This document shows positions 37,869 to 47,117 of a stretch of DNA of 64,000 bases, piece by piece (within the stretch, counting starts at the first letter, position 1; each line of letters opens with the position of its first letter). The translations under genes and the position numbers were made by a program. The DNA is from Mangrovibacter phragmitis (GTDB lineage: Bacteria > Pseudomonadota > Gammaproteobacteria > Enterobacterales > Enterobacteriaceae): positions 1 through 64,000 of the forward strand of contig NZ_LYRP01000006.1 of assembly GCF_001655675.1 (NCBI RefSeq), written 5' to 3'. The notes under the pieces are model-generated. The model saw only the letters and a program-made list of their open reading frames with translations, ran no database searches and was not told where the DNA came from.

Positions 37869-38570
37869 TTAGTTACCCAACTCTTGTTTGCGGTGATACA
37901 TGCGCCGTGGATGGCCTGGTTTGCCATAACGCATTTCAACATCCAGAAAGCCGTTGTCCACACAGTGCTCCAGGTAACGCCGGGTGGTCGTTTTACTGAG
38001 CCCGGTCTGATTTACCACATCATCAACGGATAACACCGTGTCATGAGGGCTGGCAAATAAGCTTTGCACCCGGCTTAAGGTTTGTTCCTCAATCCCTTTA
38101 TTACCGTTTTCTGTGCGGTAATTTTTGCCTTGTAACTGGTAGAGCGAATCCACATTACGCTGATCGACAATTTTCCAGGTGCGTTGCTGCTCATTAAATT
38201 GCACAAAGCGCGCCAGAGACTGATCCAGCCTTTTCCATGATACAGGTTTAAGAATGTAGTCGAAGGCTCCATTGCGAATCGCCTGGCTACAGGTGTCCAT
38301 ATCACTGGCGGCAGTAATAAAAATCACTGAGCATTTGTGTTCCGCAATCCACGGGCTGTTCATCAAACTTATCCCTTTACCATCTGGCAGGTAATTGTCC
38401 AGCAAGACCAGACCAGGACGCAGATGCTGTAGCAACTGACGGGCATCAGCAAGAGAGGTGGCTGTACCTGCATAGCGTAGTTGTGGGTGGTTACGGAGTA
38501 ATTCAGCATGAAGCTCCGCCAGTGGTGCTTCATCTTCCACAATCAACACATCAATGGGTTCCAGTTGCAT
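37869..38570 (-). CDS. citB: Response regulator CitB (DpiA)
   Basis: A 233-aa response regulator of the CitB/DcuR type. The receiver domain (residues 1-125) has the acidic pair in VLIVEDEAPLAE, the phospho-acceptor Asp in LVLLDNYLPDGKG and the switch Lys in DYILKPVSW. The C-terminal half carries a winged HTH with VVNQTGLSKTTTRRYLEHCV. I start at ATG 38570, giving MQLEPIDVLIVEDE; the longer open frame upstream lies inside citA. It overlaps the citA 3' end by 20 bp, so translation is coupled. With CitA it should activate the divergent citrate operon under anaerobic, citrate-replete conditions. Confidence 0.92.
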   Translation of the reverse strand: MQLEPIDVLIVEDEAPLAELHAELLRNHPQLRYAGTATSLADARQLLQHLRPGLVLLDNYLPDGKGISLMNSPWIAEHKCSVIFITAASDMDTCSQAIRNGAFDYILKPVSWKRLDQSLARFVQFNEQQRTWKIVDQRNVDSLYQLQGKNYRTENGNKGIEEQTLSRVQSLFASPHDTVLSVDDVVNQTGLSKTTTRRYLEHCVDNGFLDVEMRYGKPGHPRRMYHRKQELGN

Positions 38571-40188
38571 ACACAGTTTCCTCTTCTGATGGAGCAAGGG
38601 CTGGCACACAGGGTATAAACAGTGAAAAAACCGTGCCAGAAGGAATATTATCAGCCACTTCAATGCTGCCGCCAGCCTGGTTGACATAGCTGGCGATAAG
38701 ATAAAGCCCCAGACCGTGGTCGCCATGTTGTTTGGTGGTGACACCGCGTTCAAAAATATGCTCACGGATTGCCGGATCCAAACCAACACCGTGGTCTGCG
38801 ACTTCAATAATCAGCTCCCGGCTGGATAAGCGAATCAGCACTTCAACAGGAAGATGTGCACCGCTGGCACGTTGGGTGGCCTCAATAGCGTTATCCAGCA
38901 GGTTGCCAATCACGGACAAAAGCCCGGATTCAGTAAGCCCGTGGAAAGGTTCACGCATTTCACACGCCGGATCAAAACGTAATGTGACACCTTTCTCGCG
39001 TGCTCGCGCTGTTTTGCCTAATAGCAACCCGCACAGCGTGGGCGACTGAAAGCGGTCAGAAATAAAGTCCAGGCACTCCTGGTCATGTTCTGACTGGCTT
39101 TGAATATACGCAGTTGCTTCCTGATAGCGCCCCATATGCAGTAAACCCGCCAGTGTCGCCATATGGTTTAGCTGTTCGTGCCGCATGATACGCAGGTTAT
39201 CCAGATACCGCTTAACCTGGCTGAGTTGTGCTGCCATGGCATCAATATCGTTACGATCCCGGAAAGTAATTACCCAACCCTGTAACTTTCCTTCCAGCAT
39301 AATCCGTACCCGGCTGGCGATAACCGTCAGGTGGTTAAAACAGCAAATCTCATCATGGGTATCCTGCTGCAACATGGTGTCAGGGTGAAAAAAGTGCACC
39401 GGGTCAATCAATTCTGATAAAGGTTTGCCGCGAACTTCGCGCGAGGATTGAGTCAGTCCGAGTAAATGTTTGGCGGCCTGGTTGATCACCGCAATACGGG
39501 ATTGAGCATCAATGGCAATCACCCCTTCATAGATAGATTCCATCAGCGCTTTTTGTTGGCGAACTAATAAACCGATCTCCCGTGGTTCCAGAGAGAAAAT
39601 TTGTTTTTTGATACTACGAGTAAAAAACCACGAAAAAACAAATAACGACATCAGGATAAAGGCAGCAGATAACGCGATATTAACCACTTTTCGTGCAGTA
39701 ATGTTGTCGAGGTAACTTTTTAAATAACCAACAGAAACAATACCAATAACCTTACCCTGATTATCAAAAATAGGCGATTTACTGCGCAATGAAATACCCA
39801 AACCACCTTTGCGAATAGTAGTAATTGTTTTTCCTTTCAGAACAGACTGATTGTCACCACCCACTAGTTTTGTGCCAACCCGGTCGTTAAATACTGAGTG
39901 AAAAAGATGCCTGGCATGTTCATCACCAATAACAATAAAACTGGCATCACTGCGTTTAGCTACCAGCGTCATGAACTGGTGAATTTGCGCTATATCATGG
40001 TGTGCGACAGCCGTTTTCAGTGAAGGGATAAGCGCTATCTCCTGAGCCTGAATGCGGGCGCGTACACTCATTTCCTGGTACAACTGGCGGCTCATATCAA
40101 CATAGTAATAGACGCCAAGCAGCACAAATAACCCCATGAAAAACACCACAAGGGAGACGAACAGTTTTACCTGGAACGAGAGTTTCAT
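38551..40188 (-). CDS. citA: Citrate sensor histidine kinase CitA (DpiB)
   Basis: A 545-aa inner-membrane sensor kinase (Klebsiella CitA 547). TM1 is at about 10-30, followed by a periplasmic PDC/PAS sensor (40-175), TM2 near 175-200, a cytoplasmic PAS (210-310) and the kinase core. In the sensor, GDEHARHLFHS matches the citrate-binding region of CitA, where Arg and His contact citrate. The phospho-acceptor His is in RIMRHEQLNHMATLAG. The ATP site shows GNLLDNAIEA (N box), DHGVGLDP (G1) and HGDHGLGLYLI (G2). It diverges from citS across a 323-bp AT-rich promoter region. Confidence 0.93.
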   Translation of the reverse strand: MKLSFQVKLFVSLVVFFMGLFVLLGVYYYVDMSRQLYQEMSVRARIQAQEIALIPSLKTAVAHHDIAQIHQFMTLVAKRSDASFIVIGDEHARHLFHSVFNDRVGTKLVGGDNQSVLKGKTITTIRKGGLGISLRSKSPIFDNQGKVIGIVSVGYLKSYLDNITARKVVNIALSAAFILMSLFVFSWFFTRSIKKQIFSLEPREIGLLVRQQKALMESIYEGVIAIDAQSRIAVINQAAKHLLGLTQSSREVRGKPLSELIDPVHFFHPDTMLQQDTHDEICCFNHLTVIASRVRIMLEGKLQGWVITFRDRNDIDAMAAQLSQVKRYLDNLRIMRHEQLNHMATLAGLLHMGRYQEATAYIQSQSEHDQECLDFISDRFQSPTLCGLLLGKTARAREKGVTLRFDPACEMREPFHGLTESGLLSVIGNLLDNAIEATQRASGAHLPVEVLIRLSSRELIIEVADHGVGLDPAIREHIFERGVTTKQHGDHGLGLYLIASYVNQAGGSIEVADNIPSGTVFSLFIPCVPALAPSEEETVYATGTH

Positions 40189-40264
40189 TATTTGCTATAA
40201 CGCGCTTATTAAAAGAATAATTTTACCATTTTTTATGTGCCCGTCGTTGTTGCTATAAAAAACT

Positions 40265-40280
40265 TGTGATCCTCTACACA
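40265..40280. promoter_or_regulatory. Candidate CRP site between citA and citS
   Basis: TGTGA-TCCTCT-ACACA matches the CRP palindrome TGTGA-N6-TCACA at 9 of 10 defined bases. Klebsiella cit promoters are CRP- and CitB-dependent, so a site here is expected, but other functional sites in this AT-rich 323-bp region cannot be resolved by eye. Confidence 0.4.
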
Positions 40281-40511
40281 GCCTGAATTGACAGAAAATT
40301 AATTTAATAAATGAAATTTGATATTTTGTTACTGAAAATAATAAACTCCATAAACACCACGCAATTAAATATGCAGTACGTCACATATTATAATAAACAC
40401 CATTAACACCATACAATCCATTAAAACTTCCTGCTTAATATGTATTCCCTCACATTATATAGGTTCTTGCTCTTTTAATCTGATCTGGAACAATAACTAA
40501 GGGGCTTAATA

Positions 40512-41873
40512 ATGAGCACGACTGATGATTCTTACTCTGTACCCCAGAACCCGGATAATCTGACCCAGGTCTCGTTGAAAGAAAAATGGTGGCATATCCT
40601 CGATACCTGGAAAATCGGCATTATCCCGCTGCCGCTGTTTGTGCTGGCCGGATTGCTGATTGCAGTGGATTGCCTGGGGGGAAAATTACCCAGTGATATC
40701 GTCGTTATGGTGGCGACACTGGCCTTTTTTGGCTTCGCGTGTGGCGAATTTGGTAAACGCCTGCCTGTCATTGGCAAAATGGGTGCTGCGGCGATTTGTG
40801 CCACATTCATTCCTTCTGCACTGGTGCACTACGGATTGTTGCCGGATGTCGTTGTGGAATCCACCACCAAATTCTACAAATCCACCAACATCCTCTATCT
40901 CTATATTTGCTGCATTATCGTGGGCAGCATTATGAGCATGAACCGTACCACGCTGATTCAGGGATTCCTGCGTATTTTCTTCCCGATGCTGTGTGGTGAA
41001 GTGGTGGGAATGGTGGTGGGGATGGGCGTTGGCCTGGCGCTGGGCATGGAACCGTTCCAGATCTTCTTCTTTCTTATTCTGCCCATTATGGCGGGTGGTG
41101 TGGGGGAAGGGGCGATACCGCTTTCCATTGGCTACGCCACATTGTTGCATATGGACCAGGGTGTGGCGCTGGGGCGTATTTTGCCGATTGTGATGCTCGG
41201 CAGCCTGACCGCCATTATTATTGCCGGCAGCCTGAACCAGTTGGGTAAACGTTACCCGCATTTAACCGGGGAAGGTGAACTGATGCCGGGGAAAAATACT
41301 CAGGCAGCAGGCCCTCTGACCGCAGCGTTTAGTGGTAAAACCGATGTCACCACTATCGCTTCCGGTGCGTTGCTGGCGGTATTGTTATACATGCTGGGCA
41401 TGCTTGGTCATAAATTGATTGGCCTGCCAGCTCCCGTCGGTATGTTGTTTATCGCCGTATTTATCAAACTGGTTCATGGTGTTTCCCCACGCCTGCTGGA
41501 AGGCTCGCAGGTGGTTTATAAATTCTTCCAGACTTCCGTGACTTACCCAATTCTTTTTGCTGTCGGTGTTGCCATTACTCCCTGGGAAGAACTGGTTCAC
41601 GCTTTCACGTTCACCAACCTGTTAGTGATTGTCAGCACAGTCAGCGCACTGGTTACCACCGGGTTCTTTGTTGGCAAAAAGATAGGTATGCATCCCATTG
41701 ATGTGGCTATTGTTTCCTGTTGCCAGAGTGGCCAGGGTGGTACCGGCGATGTCGCGATTCTTACTGCGGGTAACCGGATGTCCTTAATGCCTTTTGCACA
41801 GATAGCCACACGTATTGGTGGAGCAATAAATGTCTCCCTGGCTCTGCTGTTCCTCGGCAACTTTTTAGTCTGA
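40512..41873 (+). CDS. citS: Na+-dependent citrate symporter CitS (2HCT family)
   Basis: A 453-aa citrate transporter of the 2-hydroxycarboxylate transporter family, close to Klebsiella CitS (446 aa). There are two homologous membrane halves with the conserved re-entrant loop motifs: AGGVGEGAIPLS near residue 195 and SGQGGTGDVAIL near 410. These GGxG loops bind citrate and Na+. The hydrophilic N-terminal 30 residues are cytoplasmic. The start has AAGGGG upstream. It is the first gene of the citrate operon and is followed by the FAH gene after 18 bp. E. coli uses the citrate/succinate antiporter CitT instead, placed at the operon end. Confidence 0.94.
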   Translation: MSTTDDSYSVPQNPDNLTQVSLKEKWWHILDTWKIGIIPLPLFVLAGLLIAVDCLGGKLPSDIVVMVATLAFFGFACGEFGKRLPVIGKMGAAAICATFIPSALVHYGLLPDVVVESTTKFYKSTNILYLYICCIIVGSIMSMNRTTLIQGFLRIFFPMLCGEVVGMVVGMGVGLALGMEPFQIFFFLILPIMAGGVGEGAIPLSIGYATLLHMDQGVALGRILPIVMLGSLTAIIIAGSLNQLGKRYPHLTGEGELMPGKNTQAAGPLTAAFSGKTDVTTIASGALLAVLLYMLGMLGHKLIGLPAPVGMLFIAVFIKLVHGVSPRLLEGSQVVYKFFQTSVTYPILFAVGVAITPWEELVHAFTFTNLLVIVSTVSALVTTGFFVGKKIGMHPIDVAIVSCCQSGQGGTGDVAILTAGNRMSLMPFAQIATRIGGAINVSLALLFLGNFLV

Positions 41874-41891
41874 CTGACAGGTTTTACCGCT

Positions 41892-42776
41892 ATGAAAATT
41901 GCAAGTTACCAACATCTTGGGCGCCATAGTTATGGCATTGTCACACCAGATGGTTTTATTGACCTGGGCATGCGCCTTGGTGACCGTTGGCCGAGCCTCA
42001 AAGCACTGTTGGCAGGGAATGCTCTGCCTCATGCTCAGGCACTGGCGCAGCTAAGCGCCGACGTGAGTTTTGATGATGTCGTGTTTCTGCCCGTAATCAG
42101 CCAGCCGGAAAAGATCCTGTGCGTCGGCATGAATTATGCCGAAAAACGCCGGGAATTTGATCAACATGATCCTGCGCCAACCTTGTTTGTCCGCTTCCCG
42201 GATTCACAAACCGGGCATAACCAGCCGGTGATGAAACCGCACTACTCCAGCGAGTTTGATTACGAAGGGGAACTGGCGGTGATCATTGGTCAGGGCGGTG
42301 AGCAAATCACGCGTGACCAGGCGCTGAAACATGTCGCCGGGTATAGCTGTTATATGGATGGTTCCGCCAGGGACTGGCAGCACACCTGGTTTACTGCGGG
42401 TAAAAACTGGCCGCAGACCGGTGCATTTGGCCCCTGGATGACCACGGCAGATGCGATTCCCGACCCCCACCAACTGGCTATTCGCACCTGGCTGAATGGT
42501 CGTATGGTGCAGGAAGACAATACAGCCAGCATGATCCACAGCGTGGCGGAATTGATTGAATACATCAGTACATTCACCCGCCTGAATCCGGGAGATGTCA
42601 TTATTACCGGGTCACCTGGGGGGGTTGGCAAAAAACGTAATCCGCCACTGTTTATGCATGAAGGCGATCACATTGAAGTGGAAATCGAAGGCATCGGTCA
42701 TCTGAGCAATGTCATTGTTGAAGCCCCTGCTCCCGCAGTGCTTTCGGAGCGGCCTCTGGCCGCAGTGTCTCACTGA
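41892..42776 (+). CDS. Fumarylacetoacetate-hydrolase-fold protein in the cit operon
   Basis: A 294-aa FAH-superfamily enzyme. The divalent-metal ligands are E125 and E127 in DYEGELAVIIG and D156 in YMDGSARDWQ, in the standard E-x-E...D arrangement. KILCVGMNYAEKRREF and VIITGSPGGVG are further family marks. FAH-fold enzymes cleave or decarboxylate oxo-acids, and human FAHD1 decarboxylates oxaloacetate. It sits between citS and citC, where citrate lyase will produce oxaloacetate, so oxaloacetate decarboxylase is an attractive inference. Tautomerase or acylpyruvase activity is also possible. Coupled tightly to its neighbours (18 bp before, 17 bp after). Confidence 0.8.
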   Translation: MKIASYQHLGRHSYGIVTPDGFIDLGMRLGDRWPSLKALLAGNALPHAQALAQLSADVSFDDVVFLPVISQPEKILCVGMNYAEKRREFDQHDPAPTLFVRFPDSQTGHNQPVMKPHYSSEFDYEGELAVIIGQGGEQITRDQALKHVAGYSCYMDGSARDWQHTWFTAGKNWPQTGAFGPWMTTADAIPDPHQLAIRTWLNGRMVQEDNTASMIHSVAELIEYISTFTRLNPGDVIITGSPGGVGKKRNPPLFMHEGDHIEVEIEGIGHLSNVIVEAPAPAVLSERPLAAVSH

Positions 42777-42793
42777 ACTGGCCGGTGATAAAA

Positions 42794-43837
42794 ATGGACG
42801 ACGCCCCTGTCGATTTTCATGTTATCAATATCAGCCGCAATGCTCAGCGCGCCGAAGCCGTTCGCACGCTGTTAGCGGCCAACCGCCTCGGGATGGATAG
42901 CGATGTACGCTATTTCATGCTGGCTTTGGATAACCAGCGGCTGGTGGGGTGCGCCGGCCTTGCGAAAAATATCATCAAATGTGTTGCGGTCGCGCCAGAG
43001 TGGCGCGGCCAAAACCTCAGCGCCAGATTATTACAGGAAGTAGAGCGTTACGCCCTGGCTCAGGGGTATTTCCACCTGTTTCTCTATACACGCCCGTATA
43101 ACATCGACAAATTCGCACAAAGCGGTTTTTGGCCCATTGTTCAGTGCGATGACAGCGCGGTATTGATGGAAAATACCCCCATCGGCATTCAGCGTTATTG
43201 CAAACAATTACGCACCTTACGGAAAAGCGGCGCACGCATTGGTTCCATTGTGATGAATGCCAACCCATTCACCCTGGGGCACCGTTATTTGGCAGAGCAG
43301 GCCGCCCGGGCATGTGACTGGCTGCATCTGTTTGTAGTACGTGAAGACGCTTCGTTTTTCCCGTTCAACGAACGCTTAGCCATGGTGCGTTCTGGTGTGG
43401 CCGATATCCCCAACCTGACGGTACACGAAGGCTCTCACTACCTTATCTCCCGTGCGACCTTTCCCGGCTACTTTCTGAAAGACAAAGGCGCAATTGAGCA
43501 AGCCTGGGGGGGCATGGATCTGCTTATTTTTCGCCACTATATCGCCCCGGCACTGGGGATCACCCACCGCTTTGTGGGATCAGAACCTTTCTGCCCGGTC
43601 ACCAGGCAATACAACCAGTCGATGCACAGCTGGCTGGAAGCCACTGATACCGACCAGACACCCAATATCACTGTGGTGGAGATCCCGCGCATGTGCCGCA
43701 AAGCAAGCGGGGAAGCTATTTCTGCTTCCGAAGTGCGGCGCTTACTGAAAACCCAACACTTTGCCCGTATTCGCGACATCGTGCCGCATACCACTTATTC
43801 ACTGCTGTTGCAGCAATACCGTGCAGCAGTAGCTTAA
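42794..43837 (+). CDS. citC: [Citrate (pro-3S)-lyase] ligase CitC
   Basis: The acetate:SH-citrate lyase ligase, which acetylates the thiol of the phosphoribosyl-dephospho-CoA group on CitD with acetate and ATP, switching citrate lyase on. About 347 aa. The N-terminal third is a GNAT-like domain (AVAPEWRGQNLSARLLQEVE). The C-terminal part is a nucleotidyltransferase with the NPFTLGHRYLAEQAA motif near residue 155 and the ISASEVRRLL end motif. I use ATG 42794, with a GGTGAT upstream; GTG 42785 is an alternative. It belongs to the cit operon. Confidence 0.93.
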   Translation: MDDAPVDFHVINISRNAQRAEAVRTLLAANRLGMDSDVRYFMLALDNQRLVGCAGLAKNIIKCVAVAPEWRGQNLSARLLQEVERYALAQGYFHLFLYTRPYNIDKFAQSGFWPIVQCDDSAVLMENTPIGIQRYCKQLRTLRKSGARIGSIVMNANPFTLGHRYLAEQAARACDWLHLFVVREDASFFPFNERLAMVRSGVADIPNLTVHEGSHYLISRATFPGYFLKDKGAIEQAWGGMDLLIFRHYIAPALGITHRFVGSEPFCPVTRQYNQSMHSWLEATDTDQTPNITVVEIPRMCRKASGEAISASEVRRLLKTQHFARIRDIVPHTTYSLLLQQYRAAVA

Positions 43838-43862
43838 TTCAGGACTGACCAGGAAAACTGTC

Positions 43863-44156
43863 ATGCAGATAATCAAAGAAGCCATCGCCGGTACGGTCGA
43901 ATCCAGCGACCTGATGGTGAAAATCGCGCCCGCAAGCGGCGAACTGGAAATCGTGATTCATAGTGAAGTGTACAAACAATTTGGCGAACAAATCCGTTCT
44001 GTTGTGGCGCAAACCCTCGAACAGATGGCTGTTCATGAAGGCATTGTCATTATTGAAGATAAAGGCGCGCTGGACTGCGTGATTCGCGCCCGGGTACAGA
44101 GTGCGTTGTTACGTGCGGCCGATGCGCAGCATATTAACTGGGAGGCGCTGGTATGA
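43863..44156 (+). CDS. citD: Citrate lyase gamma subunit (acyl carrier protein) CitD
   Basis: A 97-aa acyl carrier subunit of citrate lyase. The attachment serine for the phosphoribosyl-dephospho-CoA prosthetic group is in GTVESSDLM near residue 14. The end part [20 protein letters not shown] is the family signature. Its last four bases overlap the citE start (ATGA), as usual for this operon. Confidence 0.95.
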   Translation: MQIIKEAIAGTVESSDLMVKIAPASGELEIVIHSEVYKQFGEQIRSVVAQTLEQMAVHEGIVIIEDKGALDCVIRARVQSALLRAADAQHINWEALV

Positions 44157-45028
44157 AAACACTTCGCCGGAGCATGTTGTTCCTCCCGGGAGCCAGTGCG
44201 GCCATGTTGTCCACTGCGTTTATCTATAAACCTGACTCCATTATGTTCGACCTTGAAGACGCAGTATCTCTGCGCGAAAAAGACAGCGCCCGCCTGCTGG
44301 TTTTTCATGCCTTGCAGCACCCGATGTACCGGGAAATTGAAAAAGTGGTACGCATCAACCCACTGAACACGCCGTTTGGCCTGCCAGACCTGGAAGCGGT
44401 TGTCCGTGCGGGAGTGGATGTTATCCGCCTGCCAAAAACAGACTCGCCGGAAGATATAGCCGAGCTGGAAACTCACCTGGAGCGCATTGAAAAAGCCTGT
44501 GGCCGCGAGCCCGGGTCAACCCGCATTATGGCGGCGATTGAATCTGCCATTGGCGTCATCAATGCGGTGGCCATTGCCCGCAGCTCCCCACGGCTGATTG
44601 GTATTGCTTTGGCGGCATTCGATTATGTGATGGACATGCAAACTGAGCGTGGCGATGGTACTGAACTGTTCTATGCCCGCTGCGCCGTACTTCATGCTGC
44701 CCGTGCTGCAGGGATAGACGCATTCGATGTGGTATGGTCAGACGTAAACGACGAAGCCGGTTTCCTGCGCGAGGTCGAGCTGATTCGCAAAATGGGCTTT
44801 AACGGCAAATCGTTGGTCAACCCACGCCAGATAGACCTGTTACATAACGCTTATGCACCTACTCAGCAGGAAGTTGACCATGCTAAACGGGTGATTGAAG
44901 CCGCCGAAGAAGGTGAACGCAACGGCCTGGGGGTGGTTTCCCTTAATGGCAAGATGGTGGATGCCCCGATTATCGACCATGCGCAACGTGTACTGGAACG
45001 TGCTGCCGCTTCCGGTGTGCGCCAGTAA
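44153..45028 (+). CDS. citE: Citrate lyase beta subunit CitE
   Basis: A 291-aa citryl-ACP lyase, which splits citryl-ACP into acetyl-ACP and oxaloacetate. It is a TIM barrel of the HpcH/HpaI family. [18 protein letters not shown] and [17 protein letters not shown] give the substrate and Mg2+ site region (Glu/Asp of DLEDAV), and [15 protein letters not shown] the second acidic ligand. [13 protein letters not shown] is near the end. All family residues I can place are present. It is coupled to citD by 4 bp and followed by citF after 23 bp. Confidence 0.96.
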   Translation: MKTLRRSMLFLPGASAAMLSTAFIYKPDSIMFDLEDAVSLREKDSARLLVFHALQHPMYREIEKVVRINPLNTPFGLPDLEAVVRAGVDVIRLPKTDSPEDIAELETHLERIEKACGREPGSTRIMAAIESAIGVINAVAIARSSPRLIGIALAAFDYVMDMQTERGDGTELFYARCAVLHAARAAGIDAFDVVWSDVNDEAGFLREVELIRKMGFNGKSLVNPRQIDLLHNAYAPTQQEVDHAKRVIEAAEEGERNGLGVVSLNGKMVDAPIIDHAQRVLERAAASGVRQ

Positions 45029-45051
45029 ATTTCCCCAATCAGGACAACAAA

Positions 45052-46581
45052 ATGAATAACCAGACAGAAGCACTACACGGCGCGTTTCCTCACCTGCGCC
45101 ACCTGACCAGTTTTGATGGGGAACATGCTGCCACACCGTGGCTTGACGATGCCGAAGCAAAATTAAACCGCAAGCTGTGCCAGACACTGGAAGAAGCCGT
45201 TAAGCGCGCGGGCCTGCAGGATGGCATGACAATTTCTTTCCACCACGCTTTTCGCGAAGGCGACCGGGTGATTAACACCGTGGTAGCCACACTGGCGGGC
45301 ATGGGGTTTAAAAACCTGACGCTGGCATCCAGTTCCCTGATGACCTGTAATGACGTGCTGGTGGACTTTATTCGCCAGGGGGTGATTACCCGCATTTACA
45401 CCTCGGGGATGCGCGGCAAACTGGCAGACGCGATATCACATGGATTGATGGCAGAGCCAGTACAGATTCACTCCCACGGTGGGCGGGTGCATTTGCTCGA
45501 AACGGGTGAGCTGCATATTGATGTGGCTTTTCTGGGGGTTCCCTGCAGCGATACGTTTGGGAATGCCAATGGCACACAAGGGCAGTCAGCATGTGGTTCA
45601 CTGGGCTATGCCATGGTGGATGCGCATTACGCCGATAAAGTGGTCTTGCTGGCTGAAAAGCTGGTGCCATTTCCGAATATGCCAGCCAGTCTGCGCCAGG
45701 ATCAGGTTGATCTTGTTGTGCCGGTAGAGCGAGTGGGCGATCCTGGCAAGATAAGCGTTGGGGCCGCACGCGTAACCAGTAACCCGCGTGAATTAATGAT
45801 TGCCCGCAGTGCCGCGCAGGTTATTGAGCACTCGGGTTATTTCAAGAATGGTTTCTCCATGCAAACCGGCTCCGGTGCTGCAGCAACCGCCTGTACCCGC
45901 TTTATGGAAGAAAAAATGACGCGCCATGGTGTGGTGGCACGCTTTGCTTTAGGAGGAATAACCGGTAGCCTGGTGGATTTGCATGAAAAAGGCTTAATCG
46001 AAAAGCTGCTGGATACGCAATGCTTTGACAGTCAGGCCGCGGCATCTCTGGCCCGTAATCCTGGTCATATTGAAATCTCTACCGAAGTGTATGCCAGCCC
46101 GGACAGCCGGGCCGCCAGTTGTGATCAACTGGATGTGGTTATCCTCAGCGCACTGGAGATAGATCTCGATTTTAACGTTAATGTGATAACGGGTTCTGAC
46201 GGCGTTATGCGCGGAGCGTCAGGTGGACACTGTGATGTGGCGAGCGCTGCCAACCTGACGATTGTTGTCGCTCCGCTGTTACGTACCCGTATTCCTACAG
46301 TGGTTAAGCGTGTCACCACCTGTGTCACTCCTGGTGAAAGCATTGACGTCCTGGTTACCGATCATGGCATTGCGGTAAATCCGGCTCGCCCGGAAGTACG
46401 TGAACGCCTGCTGGCTGCCGGGTTGAAAGTTGTTGATATAGAAACGCTCTACCAGCGTGCGGTGGCATTAACCGGTGAACCCAGGCCGGTTGCGTTTACT
46501 GACCGCATTGTGGGTATTATTCGTTACCGCGATGGCTCCGTCATTGATGTCGTACGCCAGGTGCAGGAGGAACAGGAATGA
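45052..46581 (+). CDS. citF: Citrate lyase alpha subunit CitF
   Basis: The 509-aa citrate:acetyl-ACP transferase subunit, which exchanges acetyl for citryl on CitD. It is a family I CoA-transferase-like protein. GMTISFHHAFREGDRVINTV near residue 63, the glycine-rich GFSMQTGSGAAATACTRF near 265 and the GSDGVMRGASGGHCDVA segment near 380 are typical. The E. coli subunit has 510 aa, so the length is right. Its stop overlaps citX by 4 bp. Confidence 0.96.
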   Translation: MNNQTEALHGAFPHLRHLTSFDGEHAATPWLDDAEAKLNRKLCQTLEEAVKRAGLQDGMTISFHHAFREGDRVINTVVATLAGMGFKNLTLASSSLMTCNDVLVDFIRQGVITRIYTSGMRGKLADAISHGLMAEPVQIHSHGGRVHLLETGELHIDVAFLGVPCSDTFGNANGTQGQSACGSLGYAMVDAHYADKVVLLAEKLVPFPNMPASLRQDQVDLVVPVERVGDPGKISVGAARVTSNPRELMIARSAAQVIEHSGYFKNGFSMQTGSGAAATACTRFMEEKMTRHGVVARFALGGITGSLVDLHEKGLIEKLLDTQCFDSQAAASLARNPGHIEISTEVYASPDSRAASCDQLDVVILSALEIDLDFNVNVITGSDGVMRGASGGHCDVASAANLTIVVAPLLRTRIPTVVKRVTTCVTPGESIDVLVTDHGIAVNPARPEVRERLLAAGLKVVDIETLYQRAVALTGEPRPVAFTDRIVGIIRYRDGSVIDVVRQVQEEQE

Positions 46582-47117
46582 GAATGCTGGCCCCTCAACA
46601 ACCAGGGGTCAGTCTTTCAGCACTGCTGGCGGCAAAAGAGCAACGTGCTCACCGCCAGCAGTCATGGCTGGCTCGTTATCATACTCCTCTGATTTCACTG
46701 ACACTGGTCACCCCGGGCAGTGTTAAAGACAGTATTCAGTACCGTAACCTGATGGGGGTTGCGCTGGTTGCGTGCGACCAGTTGCTCTGGCAACACCGTT
46801 GGCCGGTATTAGCGCGGGAAGTTAACTGGCTGGATACTGGTGCAGAAGCCTTGTGGAGTGTGGACCACAATGCAGCAGAATTGAAAGCCAGTTGTGTGGC
46901 GCTGGAACAGGAGCACCCATTAGGCAGGCTGTGGGATTTTGATGTGTTCGACCCGGAAGCCGGGCAAATTGGCCGCCATTCCCTGGACCGTGCAGGCCGG
47001 CGTTGCCTGATATGCGGCGAACCGGCTCATGCCTGTGCGCGCTCACGTCGCCACCCGGTTGAGTTAGTGGTTGCTGAAGTGGAGAAACGCATCGATGGCT
47101 GGTTTACCCGTGATTAA
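46578..47117 (+). CDS. citX: Apo-citrate lyase phosphoribosyl-dephospho-CoA transferase CitX
   Basis: A 179-aa enzyme that transfers the prosthetic group precursor, 2'-(5''-triphosphoribosyl)-3'-dephospho-CoA, onto the CitD serine. The conserved core GRLWDFDVFDPEAGQIGRHS and the C-terminal RRCLICGEPAHACARSRRH are intact. It overlaps citF by 4 bp and citG by 23 bp. In several genera CitX is fused to CitG; here they are separate, as in E. coli. Confidence 0.95.
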   Translation: MRMLAPQQPGVSLSALLAAKEQRAHRQQSWLARYHTPLISLTLVTPGSVKDSIQYRNLMGVALVACDQLLWQHRWPVLAREVNWLDTGAEALWSVDHNAAELKASCVALEQEHPLGRLWDFDVFDPEAGQIGRHSLDRAGRRCLICGEPAHACARSRRHPVELVVAEVEKRIDGWFTRD

